DNA from: Flavobacterium sp. ov086
Lineage (GTDB): Bacteria > Bacteroidota > Bacteroidia > Flavobacteriales > Flavobacteriaceae
DNA: 64,000 bases
Direction: 5' to 3'
Assembly (NCBI RefSeq): GCF_900187965.1
Contig: NZ_FZNL01000003.1
Span: forward strand, 248,001 to 312,000
In this document: positions 8,087 through 17,139 of the stretch, in pieces
Numbering within the stretch: the first letter of the stretch is position 1
Layout: every line of letters begins with the position of its first letter
Position numbers and translations under genes: made by a program
Notes under the pieces: model-generated
Database searches by the model: none
The model's input: only the letters and a program-made list of their open reading frames with translations
Told to the model about the DNA's origin: nothing

Positions 8087-9685
8087 TTATTTAAAAGCAT
8101 ACGGAGCTACTTCTTTCAATTTTGGATTTTTAATCAAATCATCTGCAGGATAAGGCAACAAAAGGTTTGTTGCAGAAATTGAAATGTGTTTTTCAACTTC
8201 TCTATTTCCTCTGTTTTGTGCTTCTAATATTGCTTTAGCCTGACTAAATGGTAAACGTCCTAAATCAAAATAATAATCACCTTCACAAGCTAGTTCAGCA
8301 CGTCTTTCTCTAAGTATATCATCAAAAGAAATTGTTGCTTTTTCAGGAACACCAGCTCTTCTGCGAACTGCATTAAATGACTTTAAGGCATTTGGATCTG
8401 AGGTACTTCCGGATTGCGAACCTAAGATTGCTTCGGCATGTATCAATAATAACTCTGCATAACGCATCATATAACTGTTCATACTGCTTTCTCCATTAAA
8501 TGGAGGATTAAATGGTCCTGTAATTGGTAAATTTTCTTTTCCGATTACATACTTTTTCAATCCTGCACCAGATTTCTGAGCTTCATTTGCGATAGCAAAC
8601 GTATATCCTAAAATCAATGGAGAATCTACATCAAGCGTTTGTGCATAAGTTAAATTTGGATAAAAATCTCCAGGCAGCATAAAAGTTTCTTTTCTTCTTT
8701 TATCGCCATCTTCATAAACATTTTTAATTAAATCTTGCGATGGCGCTATCTGACCGGAATAAGTTGTTTCAACCAATCTGTTTTCAGGAGCAAATAATGT
8801 GTTTGAAAAATTTCCATCAAAATAACCTCCAGCACCGTTCCATTGCCATGAAAAGATAGACTCTTCATTATTATTATTTTTTTGAAGCCATAAGTCAGCA
8901 AAAGATTTAGTCGGTAATTCATCACCACCCAATAATTTAAATTCTCCGCTATTGATTACATCCTGAGCCATCGCTCTTGCAAGCTCATATTTTTTCTCAT
9001 ATAAATATACTTTAGCCAAAAGCGCTTTTGCAGATCCACTTGAAACGTGAGCATTTGCAGCATAATTTGAACCTCTGCTTTTAGTTCTTAAATTGGCAAT
9101 TGCAAATTTTAAATCGTTTTCTATAAACTTATAAACGTCTTCTGTAGGATTACTTGGAATTACATAATTCAGAGAATAATCGGCATTGTTTTCAATAATT
9201 GGCACATTTCCCCATAATCTCACCAAGAAGAAATAAGAGAATGCTCTAATAAAATGAGACTCTCCCAAAGCGTTATTTAAAGCTTCTTTAGTCACATTTG
9301 GACCAACATTTTGAGGCAAACTATTAATATAAGCGTTAGAATTTGCAACAGCGCCATAACAAGATCTCCAGGCATCTGAAATAAAAGACTGTGAATTGGT
9401 AAAACTCAAATCTGTAAATTTTCCAAAATCATTATAAACATCCGCATACATATTGCCGGAAATCACATCAGTAATACCATAAAAAGCAGATTTATTCATA
9501 TTAAACCATACCAAACCATACAATCCATTTGTAGCATTATCAAGTTTCACATCAGAGTCGTAATAATTACCAATAGTAGGTGTCCCTTCTGCAGGCACAT
9601 CTATGAAATCCTGAGAACAAGAAGATGACATTAGTAATACAAGTGTCATAGCAATAGCACCGCTTCTTTTTATTATATTTTTCAT
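8087..9685 (-). CDS. SusD/RagB-family nutrient-binding lipoprotein
   Basis: Surface lipoprotein that forms the lid on the SusC transporter and binds oligosaccharides. Lipobox SSSC gives Cys23. The N-terminal SusD-like domain includes the TPR-like helices (ALGESHFIRAFSYFFLVRLWGNVPII, AKALLAKVYLYEKKYELA). The C-terminal RagB/SusD domain carries YMMRYAELLLIHAEA, FNAVRRRAGV and ILRERRAELACEGDYYFDLGR. The length of 532 aa is typical. It starts 11 bases after the susC stop codon, so the pair is almost certainly cotranscribed and assembled together. Confidence 0.97.
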   Translation of the reverse strand: MKNIIKRSGAIAMTLVLLMSSSCSQDFIDVPAEGTPTIGNYYDSDVKLDNATNGLYGLVWFNMNKSAFYGITDVISGNMYADVYNDFGKFTDLSFTNSQSFISDAWRSCYGAVANSNAYINSLPQNVGPNVTKEALNNALGESHFIRAFSYFFLVRLWGNVPIIENNADYSLNYVIPSNPTEDVYKFIENDLKFAIANLRTKSRGSNYAANAHVSSGSAKALLAKVYLYEKKYELARAMAQDVINSGEFKLLGGDELPTKSFADLWLQKNNNNEESIFSWQWNGAGGYFDGNFSNTLFAPENRLVETTYSGQIAPSQDLIKNVYEDGDKRRKETFMLPGDFYPNLTYAQTLDVDSPLILGYTFAIANEAQKSGAGLKKYVIGKENLPITGPFNPPFNGESSMNSYMMRYAELLLIHAEAILGSQSGSTSDPNALKSFNAVRRRAGVPEKATISFDDILRERRAELACEGDYYFDLGRLPFSQAKAILEAQNRGNREVEKHISISATNLLLPYPADDLIKNPKLKEVAPYAFK

Positions 9686-9696
9686 ATTAATTCGTA

Positions 9697-12600
9697 TTAA
9701 AATTCAACATTAAAACCAAAAGTAATTTGTCTAGGCACCGGATAACGTCCATTATCAACTCCTGATAATAATGCATCCTGGTTGTAAGAACCTACTTCTG
9801 GATCATAACCTGTATATTTTGTAAAAGTGAATAGGTTTTGTCCCGAGGCATAAATTCTTAATCTTGATAATTTTAGTTGTGAAATCATATCAGATGGCAA
9901 AGAATACCCTAAGGTTACGTTTTGAATTCTTAAATAAGACCCATCTTCTATAAAACGCGTCGATACTGCATTATTGATATTATCATAAGAGGATGGTCTA
10001 GGCAAAGAACCATTTATATTTGATGCTGAATAAAAATCTGATGCTTCTGTCAAGTAATTTGTCCCCATATTACTGTTTAATGTTCCGGACATACGCGTTA
10101 AATTCATTAACTTATTTCCTGCTGTTCCCTGAACAAAAATTGATAAATCGACATTTTTGTATTTGAAATTATTTGTGAATCCGTAAGTAAATTTTGGATT
10201 TGGATTTCCAATCGCTTTCAAGTCATTTAAGTCAATAACACCATCGTTATTTTGATCTTTATAAATCACATCTCCTTTTTCGAAATTTGGCATTAAGGAA
10301 TTGGTTCCGTTTTTCAAGACAACTTTATTACCTGCAGTATCAGTATGACCGTATTTTGTTAAATCAGCATCAGTTCTATAAATACCTACAGCCTCATATC
10401 CAATAAATTCACCAATTGGCATACCTTCCTGAGTTCTGGATACCGTTACAGTATTATAAGCAAGCGTACCCATTGTTTTCACAATATTTAATCCTGCCAT
10501 ATTAGTAACCTCATTTACATATTTAGTAATATTCAAACTACTGTTCCATGAAAAATTATCTGAGAATTTTTCTGTATAACCAACTGTAAACTCAATACCT
10601 TTATTACGCATACTTCCAAGATTAAAAGAAGGAGGATTTACACCACCTTCATAATCGCCACCTCCTGAAAGGTAATTTGGCAAAGGAACCTGATACAAGA
10701 AATCTTTAGAAACTTTTTTATAAACATCTATTGAAGCATTAAGTTTAGACTTGAACATTGTAAAATCAAGACCTAAGTTAGTCTGATCCTGAGTTTCCCA
10801 TTTCAACTTTTTATTTGGTGTATTTGATGGCAAATAAGAAGTCCCCATTGAACTATTCACTATATGCAGGTTAGAATCAAACAAATTGTTTCCAATCTGA
10901 TTGTTTCCTGTTTGTCCCCAACCTACTCTTAATTTAATATTATCAACGTATTTCTTAGTACCTTCCATAAAGGCCTCATTAGAAAGTTTCCAGGAACCGC
11001 TTGCAGAACTAAAAACACCCCATTTGTTTCCGTAGAAAAATTTTGAAGACCCATCAGTTCTTATCGAAGCAGAAACGCTGTATTTATCCCCAAAATCATA
11101 AACTGCCCTTCCCAAATAAGAAGCAAGAGTTTGAGTTCCAGAATAAACACCACTAGTAACCGCCTTAGGCAAATCAGATGCTGCAAGAGATTTATCGCCA
11201 TTATCTTTATATCCTTCTCCAGTTATTGTATACCCTTGCCAGTGTGCTCTGTTTGCTTCTTGCACAGCCAAAATTGTAAAATTATGTTTACCAATTGTAT
11301 TTCTATAAGTAAGCATGTTTTTTAAGTTCCATGAATTACCCGAAGATGGATTGTAATACAAATTAGCATAACTTTTTACCGCATTTCCTAAAGAATACAT
11401 AGGATCAAATCGCTGTCCTAAATTGTCATACATATATCCACCAGCTTCAAAACGATATTCCAGACCTTTGAATAAATCTACTTGAGTATAGAAATTCCCT
11501 GAATAGTTTTTTCTAACCAAAGTATTAGAACCTAATAAAGAAGTTGCAACAGGATTCACAAACGAAGTATTACCTCCAGAAGGCGGTCCCGAAAAAGCAC
11601 CGGACAATTCTCTTACTGCAACATCAGGAGTTGCCAACAAAGATGTAGCGACAACACCATTAAACTGACCATTCAAAGTCAACTTCTCATCTGTAAGAGC
11701 TCCACTGATATTAACACCAACTTTAATGAATTTGTTTACTCTGGCATCAATATTGGCTCTAACATTATATCTTTTAAATCCTGATTCGATTACAATACCA
11801 TCCTGATTTAAAACACCACCGGAAATGTAATAATTGATTCCTTCTTTTCCACCTGAAAAAGACAACTGATTTGAAGTCATAATTCCAGTTTCATAAATTG
11901 CATCCTGCCAATCTGTTCCTTTTCCTAAAAGTTCGGGATGAGCAAATTCAGGACGCTTTGATGAAGGATCGTAAACATCTGCCAAAGCATTTTGATGAAT
12001 TGCATATTGCTGCAAATTCATAGAAGGCAATTTTTTAGGCAAATTACTTATCGAATAAGAATTTTCGAAACTTAATTTTCCTGTTCCTTTTTTACCAGAT
12101 TTTGTAGTAACAATTACAACCCCGTTCGCTCCACGAGAACCATAAATTGCAGTAGCCGAAGCATCTTTCAAAATATCTATAGACTCAATATCACTAGGAT
12201 TAATAAGGGCTAAAGGGCTTTGTGTAATATTACCATTGTTAGAAAAATTGCTATTTCCCTGCGCATTTCTTCCAGATGTAGACGAGTTACGGGCATCTCC
12301 GGATATTGGCACACCATCAATTACATACAAAGGCTCATTCGTACCTGTTAAAGACGAAACTCCTCTAATCCTAACAGAAACGTTACTTCCCGGTTCACCT
12401 GAGTTGCTGTTTACAACAACCCCCGCAGCTTTACCCTGCATCATCTGGTCGAATGAAGCGACCTTTAAATTCTCGATGTCTTTTGAGCCAATACTGGAAA
12501 TAGCGCTATTTACATCCTTTCTTTTTTGAGTTCCGTAACCAATTACAACAACATCTTTTAAGTCCTCAACATTAGATCTTAAAACTACATTAATAGTCTT

Positions 12601-12894
12601 TTTTCCGTCAACGGCTATTTTTTGTGAATTAAAACCAATAAACGTGAATACCAATGTTGCATTTGCAGGAGCATCAATTGTATATTTTCCGTCAAAATCA
12701 GTAGAAGCAGTTGTTTTTTGTCCTACAACTGTAATATTTGCTCCGGGAATAGATAATCCTTTTTCATCGGCAACAGTTCCTGATACCTTAACCTGAGCCG
12801 TAATGGAACTGCAAGTCAGCAACAAAAATAAAATCAAAGGAACAGTGCTGTGGTTAGCATTCCAATGAATGAAGTTAGTCAGTAGTTTTTTCAT
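9697..12894 (-). CDS. SusC/RagA-family TonB-dependent oligosaccharide transporter
   Basis: The 1065-aa outer-membrane transporter has a long basic N-region before its signal peptide (cleavage near SSITAQ), an N-terminal carboxypeptidase-D-like domain (about 35-115, VSGTVADEKGLSIPGANITV), a DVVVIGYG segment at the TonB-box position, a plug domain (MMQGKAAGVVV, VRIRGVSS, PLYVIDGVP, IDILKDASATAIYGSRGANGVV) and a large barrel ending in FGFNVEF with terminal Phe. It imports the oligosaccharides captured by SusD, energised through TonB. It is the first gene of the leftward PUL operon. Expression is probably controlled by the adjacent AraC-type regulator. Confidence 0.97.
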   Translation of the reverse strand: MKKLLTNFIHWNANHSTVPLILFLLLTCSSITAQVKVSGTVADEKGLSIPGANITVVGQKTTASTDFDGKYTIDAPANATLVFTFIGFNSQKIAVDGKKTINVVLRSNVEDLKDVVVIGYGTQKRKDVNSAISSIGSKDIENLKVASFDQMMQGKAAGVVVNSNSGEPGSNVSVRIRGVSSLTGTNEPLYVIDGVPISGDARNSSTSGRNAQGNSNFSNNGNITQSPLALINPSDIESIDILKDASATAIYGSRGANGVVIVTTKSGKKGTGKLSFENSYSISNLPKKLPSMNLQQYAIHQNALADVYDPSSKRPEFAHPELLGKGTDWQDAIYETGIMTSNQLSFSGGKEGINYYISGGVLNQDGIVIESGFKRYNVRANIDARVNKFIKVGVNISGALTDEKLTLNGQFNGVVATSLLATPDVAVRELSGAFSGPPSGGNTSFVNPVATSLLGSNTLVRKNYSGNFYTQVDLFKGLEYRFEAGGYMYDNLGQRFDPMYSLGNAVKSYANLYYNPSSGNSWNLKNMLTYRNTIGKHNFTILAVQEANRAHWQGYTITGEGYKDNGDKSLAASDLPKAVTSGVYSGTQTLASYLGRAVYDFGDKYSVSASIRTDGSSKFFYGNKWGVFSSASGSWKLSNEAFMEGTKKYVDNIKLRVGWGQTGNNQIGNNLFDSNLHIVNSSMGTSYLPSNTPNKKLKWETQDQTNLGLDFTMFKSKLNASIDVYKKVSKDFLYQVPLPNYLSGGGDYEGGVNPPSFNLGSMRNKGIEFTVGYTEKFSDNFSWNSSLNITKYVNEVTNMAGLNIVKTMGTLAYNTVTVSRTQEGMPIGEFIGYEAVGIYRTDADLTKYGHTDTAGNKVVLKNGTNSLMPNFEKGDVIYKDQNNDGVIDLNDLKAIGNPNPKFTYGFTNNFKYKNVDLSIFVQGTAGNKLMNLTRMSGTLNSNMGTNYLTEASDFYSASNINGSLPRPSSYDNINNAVSTRFIEDGSYLRIQNVTLGYSLPSDMISQLKLSRLRIYASGQNLFTFTKYTGYDPEVGSYNQDALLSGVDNGRYPVPRQITFGFNVEF

Positions 12895-13211
12895 AGTAAA
12901 TGTTTGGTTAGTTTAAATTTGTTTTATTCATAATTCAAGTCATAAAAAAGGATGCATTTATTTCTCTTAAATTATTTAACAAATCTATAACACAAGAAAA
13001 CATTAAATCGATAGTATTATATCATTTGATGATAATATTTTTACTATATCACTTTAAAAAAACATATATAAAAATAAAAGCTATAAAAAATTACATTATT
13101 CGCAATCACCATCCTATAAACCACTAAGAATTATAAATTAAAATTAACGAATCATCGAAAAAGCAATCGATTTCGTTAAAAATAATATTTGTTTGTGCAA
13201 AAAAAGTATCA
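12895..13211. promoter_or_regulatory. susC upstream region with candidate -7 box
   Basis: About 317 bases between susC and the AraC gene, both on the minus strand. On the minus strand TAGATTTG (12987 to 12980) matches the Bacteroidota -7 consensus TAnnTTTG and would give a leader of roughly 80 bases, but no good -33 TTG lies at the right distance. An AT-rich dyad near 13010-13050 (TAGTATTATATCATTTGATG) could be an activator site. This is inference from motif matching. Confidence 0.35.
13144..13179 (-). terminator. possible terminator of the AraC gene
   Basis: Imperfect inverted repeat with outer arms TTAACGAA / TTCGTTAA (13144-13151, 13172-13179) and inner ATCGA / TCGAT. Read on the minus strand it lies about 30 bases after the regulator's stop codon. 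The T run is weak, so it could instead be a regulatory dyad upstream of susC. Confidence 0.4.
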
Positions 13212-14090
13212 TTATAAAATACGTTTTAACCCAGAAAAATCTTCTCTATATTGACTAGGCGTACAGTTTTTAGTAGCTTTAAAACTACGATTGAAGTTTG
13301 CAATATTATTAAAGCCAGATTTAAAAGCCACCTCAGACACACTCATATCCTTTTCTACAAGCCAGCGGGCAGCATATCCAATACGGATATCATTAATATA
13401 ATTCACAAAAGTTTTCCCCGTACGTTTTTTAATAAACCTATTAAAAGAAATAATAGACATACTCGCAACATTTGCTACATCTTCTAAAGTGATTTTTTCG
13501 GCAAAATGTTTTTGTACATATTCATAAACTAACTTCATTTTATCATAATCATCAAACGTATCATAATCTACCGTATAAGTCGAAAGCAAACGTTGGTTTC
13601 TGGAATTTGCCAGATCATATAATAAAGAAGTAATTTCCAAAAAATAATCCATTCCGTCTAATTTAGAAAGACTTACAAGTCTTGGAGTTAATTCTTCGGC
13701 CACTTTTTTCGAAAATAAAACACCGTGAATAGATCTGTTAAACATATCCCGAATAGGATTCATAATACGTCTTGACAATAAAGATTCATGAAATAAATCG
13801 TTATGAAACTGAATCGTTATTTCGTGGATTTTTTTGCTCGTGCATTTATTCAATTCCCAACCGTGGTATAAATTTGGCCCAATCAAAACCAATTCAACAT
13901 TATCAATTTCTTCAATATTATCCCCCACAACACGCTTCACACCTTTCCCGTTTAAAATAAAATTGATCTCAAATTCCGGATGATAATGCACCGGAAAATC
14001 AAAGCTATCTTTTACTCTGTCGAACACTAAAAAACTATCTCCGGCTGACAGCGGAGCGATTTCTCTATAAAAAATTTTAGAACTACTCAT
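13212..14090 (-). CDS. AraC-family transcriptional regulator of the mannan PUL
   Basis: The 292-aa protein has an N-terminal cupin-type sensing domain (about 12-130; FPVHYHPEFEINFILNGKGVKRVVGD holds the HxH...E pattern) and a C-terminal AraC/XylS DNA-binding domain (about 185-285) with two helix-turn-helix units, ITLEDVANVASMSIISFNRFIK and SVSEVAFKSGFNNIANFNRSFK. It should sense a sugar or oligosaccharide in the cytoplasm and activate the PUL. It is encoded between the two divergent PUL arms, so it may control both. Many Bacteroidota PULs use hybrid two-component sensors or ECF sigma/anti-sigma pairs instead; none is seen here. Ligand is unknown. Confidence 0.92.
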   Translation of the reverse strand: MSSSKIFYREIAPLSAGDSFLVFDRVKDSFDFPVHYHPEFEINFILNGKGVKRVVGDNIEEIDNVELVLIGPNLYHGWELNKCTSKKIHEITIQFHNDLFHESLLSRRIMNPIRDMFNRSIHGVLFSKKVAEELTPRLVSLSKLDGMDYFLEITSLLYDLANSRNQRLLSTYTVDYDTFDDYDKMKLVYEYVQKHFAEKITLEDVANVASMSIISFNRFIKKRTGKTFVNYINDIRIGYAARWLVEKDMSVSEVAFKSGFNNIANFNRSFKATKNCTPSQYREDFSGLKRIL

Positions 14091-14393
14091 CTTTAAAACG
14101 GTTTTATGAAGTGATATTAGATTTTTTTGTTTGCAATAATATGATATATAATTGATAAAATAATATTAATTAGACGATAAACATCCGATTATCTTTGAAA
14201 AATAGAATTATCAATTTTATAAAAACAGCATTGATAATAAACATTAATCATTTTTAATACAATATGTTTTTATAGTTTTGATAATTTTAATCTAAAAATG
14301 GTATCGAATTTTCGATTGACAAATCAGCCCTTTTTAAACCCTTATCATTTTACAAAAGTGTAGTTATTACACTGATAAACAAGCGCATTCGCA
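14091..14393. promoter_or_regulatory. divergent promoter region between AraC regulator and GH26 operon
   Basis: 303 bases, very AT-rich. A perfect palindrome ATCGAATTTTCGAT lies at 14303-14316, about 80 bases before the GH26 start. Two plus-strand -7-like boxes are TATCTTTG (14190-14197) and TAGTTTTG (14273-14280), neither with a convincing -33 element. A second small dyad, GTGTAGTTATTACAC, lies near 14358-14372. These are candidate operator and promoter sites only. Confidence 0.45.
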
Positions 14394-15524
14394 ATGAAAA
14401 AAAACATAATAACGCTAATTACAGCCCTATTTATAGCAACTTCTTGTTCTGCAAAGCCTATTATTAGTAATACTAATTTGTCACTTTCAGATAAAAAAGC
14501 AACACCCGAGACAGTTTCTTTATATAAAAAACTGATTCAGTTGAGCCAAAAAGGATACCTATTTGGACATCAGGATGATCTTGCTTATGGTGTAAACTGG
14601 AGATACGAAGACGGTCGCAGCGATGTAAAAGATGTTGTTGGAGATTATCCTGGTGTCTATGGCTGGGATTTAGCAGGTTTAGAAAAAGACAGTCCTACTA
14701 ATATAGACGGAATTCCATTTACAAAAATGAAGCAATACATTGAGGAAAGCCACGAAAGAGGCGGAATCACAACCATTAGTTGGCATTTTGATAATCCTGC
14801 AACCGGAAAAAGTGCCTGGGATAACGTCCCTAATTCACTTAAAACAGTTTTACCGGGCGGAGAAAACAATAAAAAATTTACCATTTGGTTAGACAAAGCA
14901 GCCAATTATCTCTTATCCTTAAAAGATAAAAAAGGAAAAAATATTCCCGTTCTTTTTAGACCTTATCACGAGCTTACCGGAGGTTGGTTTTGGTGGGGAA
15001 AAGGAAATTGTACTCCCGAAGAATTTAAAGAAGTATGGAAATTCACTTTTGATTACTTGCAGAAAAAAGGCGTTCACAACCTAATTTACATTTATAATAC
15101 AAGCAGTTTCAACTCAAAAGAAGATTTTCTGGCTAATTATCCCGGTGATGATTATGCCGATATTTTAAGTTTTGATTCTTATCAGAATAATGATGATAAA
15201 GAAGGTAAAAAGTTTGTTGAAGAAGTGCAAAACCAGCTTAAGATTATAAATGAGCTTGGAGCAAAACAACACAAATTAATAGCCATTGCCGAAGCAGGTT
15301 ACGAAGCAATTCCAGATCCAAAATGGTGGACAGGAACTCTGGATAAAGCGATTGGAGATTATAAAATATCTTATATTTTATTGTGGAGAAATCACGGCTG
15401 GCAGGAAAAAGAAAAAAAGATGCATTACTACGCGCCATATTCCGGTCAGGTAAGCGAGAAAGATTTTATTGATTTTTATAATTTGGATAAAACGCTATTT
15501 GAAAAAGATATTAAAAAAAATTAA
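14394..15524 (+). CDS. GH26 endo-beta-1,4-mannanase, lipoprotein
   Basis: Retaining mannanase, first gene of the rightward PUL operon. Lipobox ATSC gives Cys18. The (beta/alpha)8 fold is marked by GYLFGHQDDLAYGV (54-66), ITTISWHFDNP (125-135), the acid/base in RPYHELTGGWFWWG (E193), NYPGDDYADILSFDSYQ (248-263) and the nucleophile in IAIAEAGY (E300). 376 aa is normal for a single-domain GH26. It resembles the ManA-type mannanase that in Bacteroides fragilis is encoded next to the GH130/epimerase genes, and would release mannobiose. Location at the outer membrane is inferred from the lipobox. Confidence 0.94.
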   Translation: MKKNIITLITALFIATSCSAKPIISNTNLSLSDKKATPETVSLYKKLIQLSQKGYLFGHQDDLAYGVNWRYEDGRSDVKDVVGDYPGVYGWDLAGLEKDSPTNIDGIPFTKMKQYIEESHERGGITTISWHFDNPATGKSAWDNVPNSLKTVLPGGENNKKFTIWLDKAANYLLSLKDKKGKNIPVLFRPYHELTGGWFWWGKGNCTPEEFKEVWKFTFDYLQKKGVHNLIYIYNTSSFNSKEDFLANYPGDDYADILSFDSYQNNDDKEGKKFVEEVQNQLKIINELGAKQHKLIAIAEAGYEAIPDPKWWTGTLDKAIGDYKISYILLWRNHGWQEKEKKMHYYAPYSGQVSEKDFIDFYNLDKTLFEKDIKKN

Positions 15525-15530
15525 ATACAT

Positions 15531-15652
15531 AAAACATAGATTTTTCACCTAAAAAAGGAAACTAACAGAAATACATTTCTTCCCCCATAGAAATGCTAAT
15601 GTGAATTCCAAATTAGTGAAACGTCTCTTTTGATTTTGCAAAATCTATGTTT
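15531..15652. repeat. long-armed inverted repeat between GH26 and transporter genes
   Basis: Left arm AAAACATAGATTTT (15531-15544) faces AAAATCTATGTTT (15640-15652); the arms are perfect over about 12 bases. It fills most of the 195-base gap and could partly terminate the GH26 transcript. Confidence 0.55.
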
Positions 15653-15719
15653 CTATGTGTTAAAACAATTAATTTACTAATTACGCAAAATCTAAACCAC
15701 AACCTTTAAAAAAAGCCAA

Positions 15720-17111
15720 ATGCACGACAAAATTAGTTTAAAAGAAAAAATAGGTTACGGCCTTGGAGACGCCGCATCATCCATGTTCTGGAAAATTTTC
15801 AGCATGTATCTTCTATTTTTCTACACCGATGTTTTCGGATTGGCGCCTGCTGTAGTAGGAACCATGTTTTTGATTACCCGAATTTGGGATTCTTGTTTTG
15901 ACCCAATTGTTGGAATCATTGCTGACCGAACAAAAAGTAAATGGGGAAAATTCAGACCTTATTTATTATGGATTGCCGTGCCTTTTGCCGTGATTGGAGT
16001 TTTGACTTTTTATACACCGGACTTTGATGAAAAAGGAAAAATAATCTACGCTTACGTAACCTATTCAGCTATGATGATGATATATTCGTTAATCAATGTG
16101 CCGTATGCATCACTTTTGGGCGTTATGTCATCTGACAGAAAAGAAAGAACCACATTATCTTCTTATAGAATGGTTTTTGCTTTTGGCGGAAGTTTACTAG
16201 CGCTTTGGCTAATAGAACCTTTAGTAAATTACTTCGGCGGAAGCTTAAATTCTAAAACAGGCTGGTTAGCTACAATCTCTGTTTTTGGAGTAATTACAAC
16301 TGCTTTTTTCTGGGGCTGTTTTTTCTTTACTAAAGAAAGGGTTAAACCAATTTCAGACGAAAAAAATAACTTAAAAGAAGATTTAAATGACCTACTAAAA
16401 AATAAACCCTGGTGGATTTTATTAGGTGCCGGAATTGGAGCTTTAGTTTTCAATTCAATCCGTGATGGTGCCGCGGTTTATTACTTTAAATATTATGTAA
16501 GCAGCAGTGTAAACTTCGATTTTTCTCTTTTTGGAACCGATTTTCATATGACACCAACTTCCATTTATTTGGTTCTGGGACAAGCAGCCAATATTATTGG
16601 AGTTATAGCTGCAACGCCAATCGCGAACAGAATCGGGAAAAAGAAAACTTTTTTTGGCGCCATGACTTTAGCCGCTATACTGAGTTTGATTTTCTATTTC
16701 TTCGGAAAAGAAGATGTTTTCCTGATCATGAGTTTTCAGGTTTTAATCAGCATTTGTGCCGGCTGCATCTTCCCGTTAATCTGGTCGATGTATGCAGATA
16801 GCGCTGATTACTCAGAATGGAAACAAGGGCGCAGAGCAACGGGATTAGTTTTCTCAGCATCATCAATGTCACAAAAATTTGGATGGACAATTGGTGGCGC
16901 AGGAACCGGATGGCTTTTAGGTTATTATGGTTTTCAGGCAAATGTGGAGCAAACGGCAGTAACTCAAAACGGAATTCAATTAATGCTAAGTATTCTTCCT
17001 GCAATTGCAGCCATAATATCAGTTCTATTCATTTTGTTTTATCCTTTGTCCGAAGAAAAACTTCAAATAATAGAACAAGATTTAGACGAAAAACGAGACC
17101 AGAGCAATTAA
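15720..17111 (+). CDS. GPH-family (MelB-type) sugar:cation symporter
   Basis: Inner-membrane transporter of the glycoside-pentoside-hexuronide branch of the major facilitator superfamily. About twelve hydrophobic segments are visible. Family landmarks are KIGYGLGDAASSMFW near the N-terminus, FLITRIWDSCFDPIVGIIADRTKSKWGKFRPYLLW (about 50-85), VPYASLLGVMSSDRKERTTLSSYRM and the C-half SMYADSADYSEWKQGRRATGL. It lies between mannanase and phosphorylase genes, so its likely substrate is mannobiose or a short manno-oligosaccharide entering the cytoplasm. Length of 463 aa is normal. The Met at 15720 gives the canonical MHDKISLKEKIGYG start. Confidence 0.9.
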   Translation: MHDKISLKEKIGYGLGDAASSMFWKIFSMYLLFFYTDVFGLAPAVVGTMFLITRIWDSCFDPIVGIIADRTKSKWGKFRPYLLWIAVPFAVIGVLTFYTPDFDEKGKIIYAYVTYSAMMMIYSLINVPYASLLGVMSSDRKERTTLSSYRMVFAFGGSLLALWLIEPLVNYFGGSLNSKTGWLATISVFGVITTAFFWGCFFFTKERVKPISDEKNNLKEDLNDLLKNKPWWILLGAGIGALVFNSIRDGAAVYYFKYYVSSSVNFDFSLFGTDFHMTPTSIYLVLGQAANIIGVIAATPIANRIGKKKTFFGAMTLAAILSLIFYFFGKEDVFLIMSFQVLISICAGCIFPLIWSMYADSADYSEWKQGRRATGLVFSASSMSQKFGWTIGGAGTGWLLGYYGFQANVEQTAVTQNGIQLMLSILPAIAAIISVLFILFYPLSEEKLQIIEQDLDEKRDQSN

Positions 17112-17139
17112 AATTATACAGATACAGAAATCGATTAAT

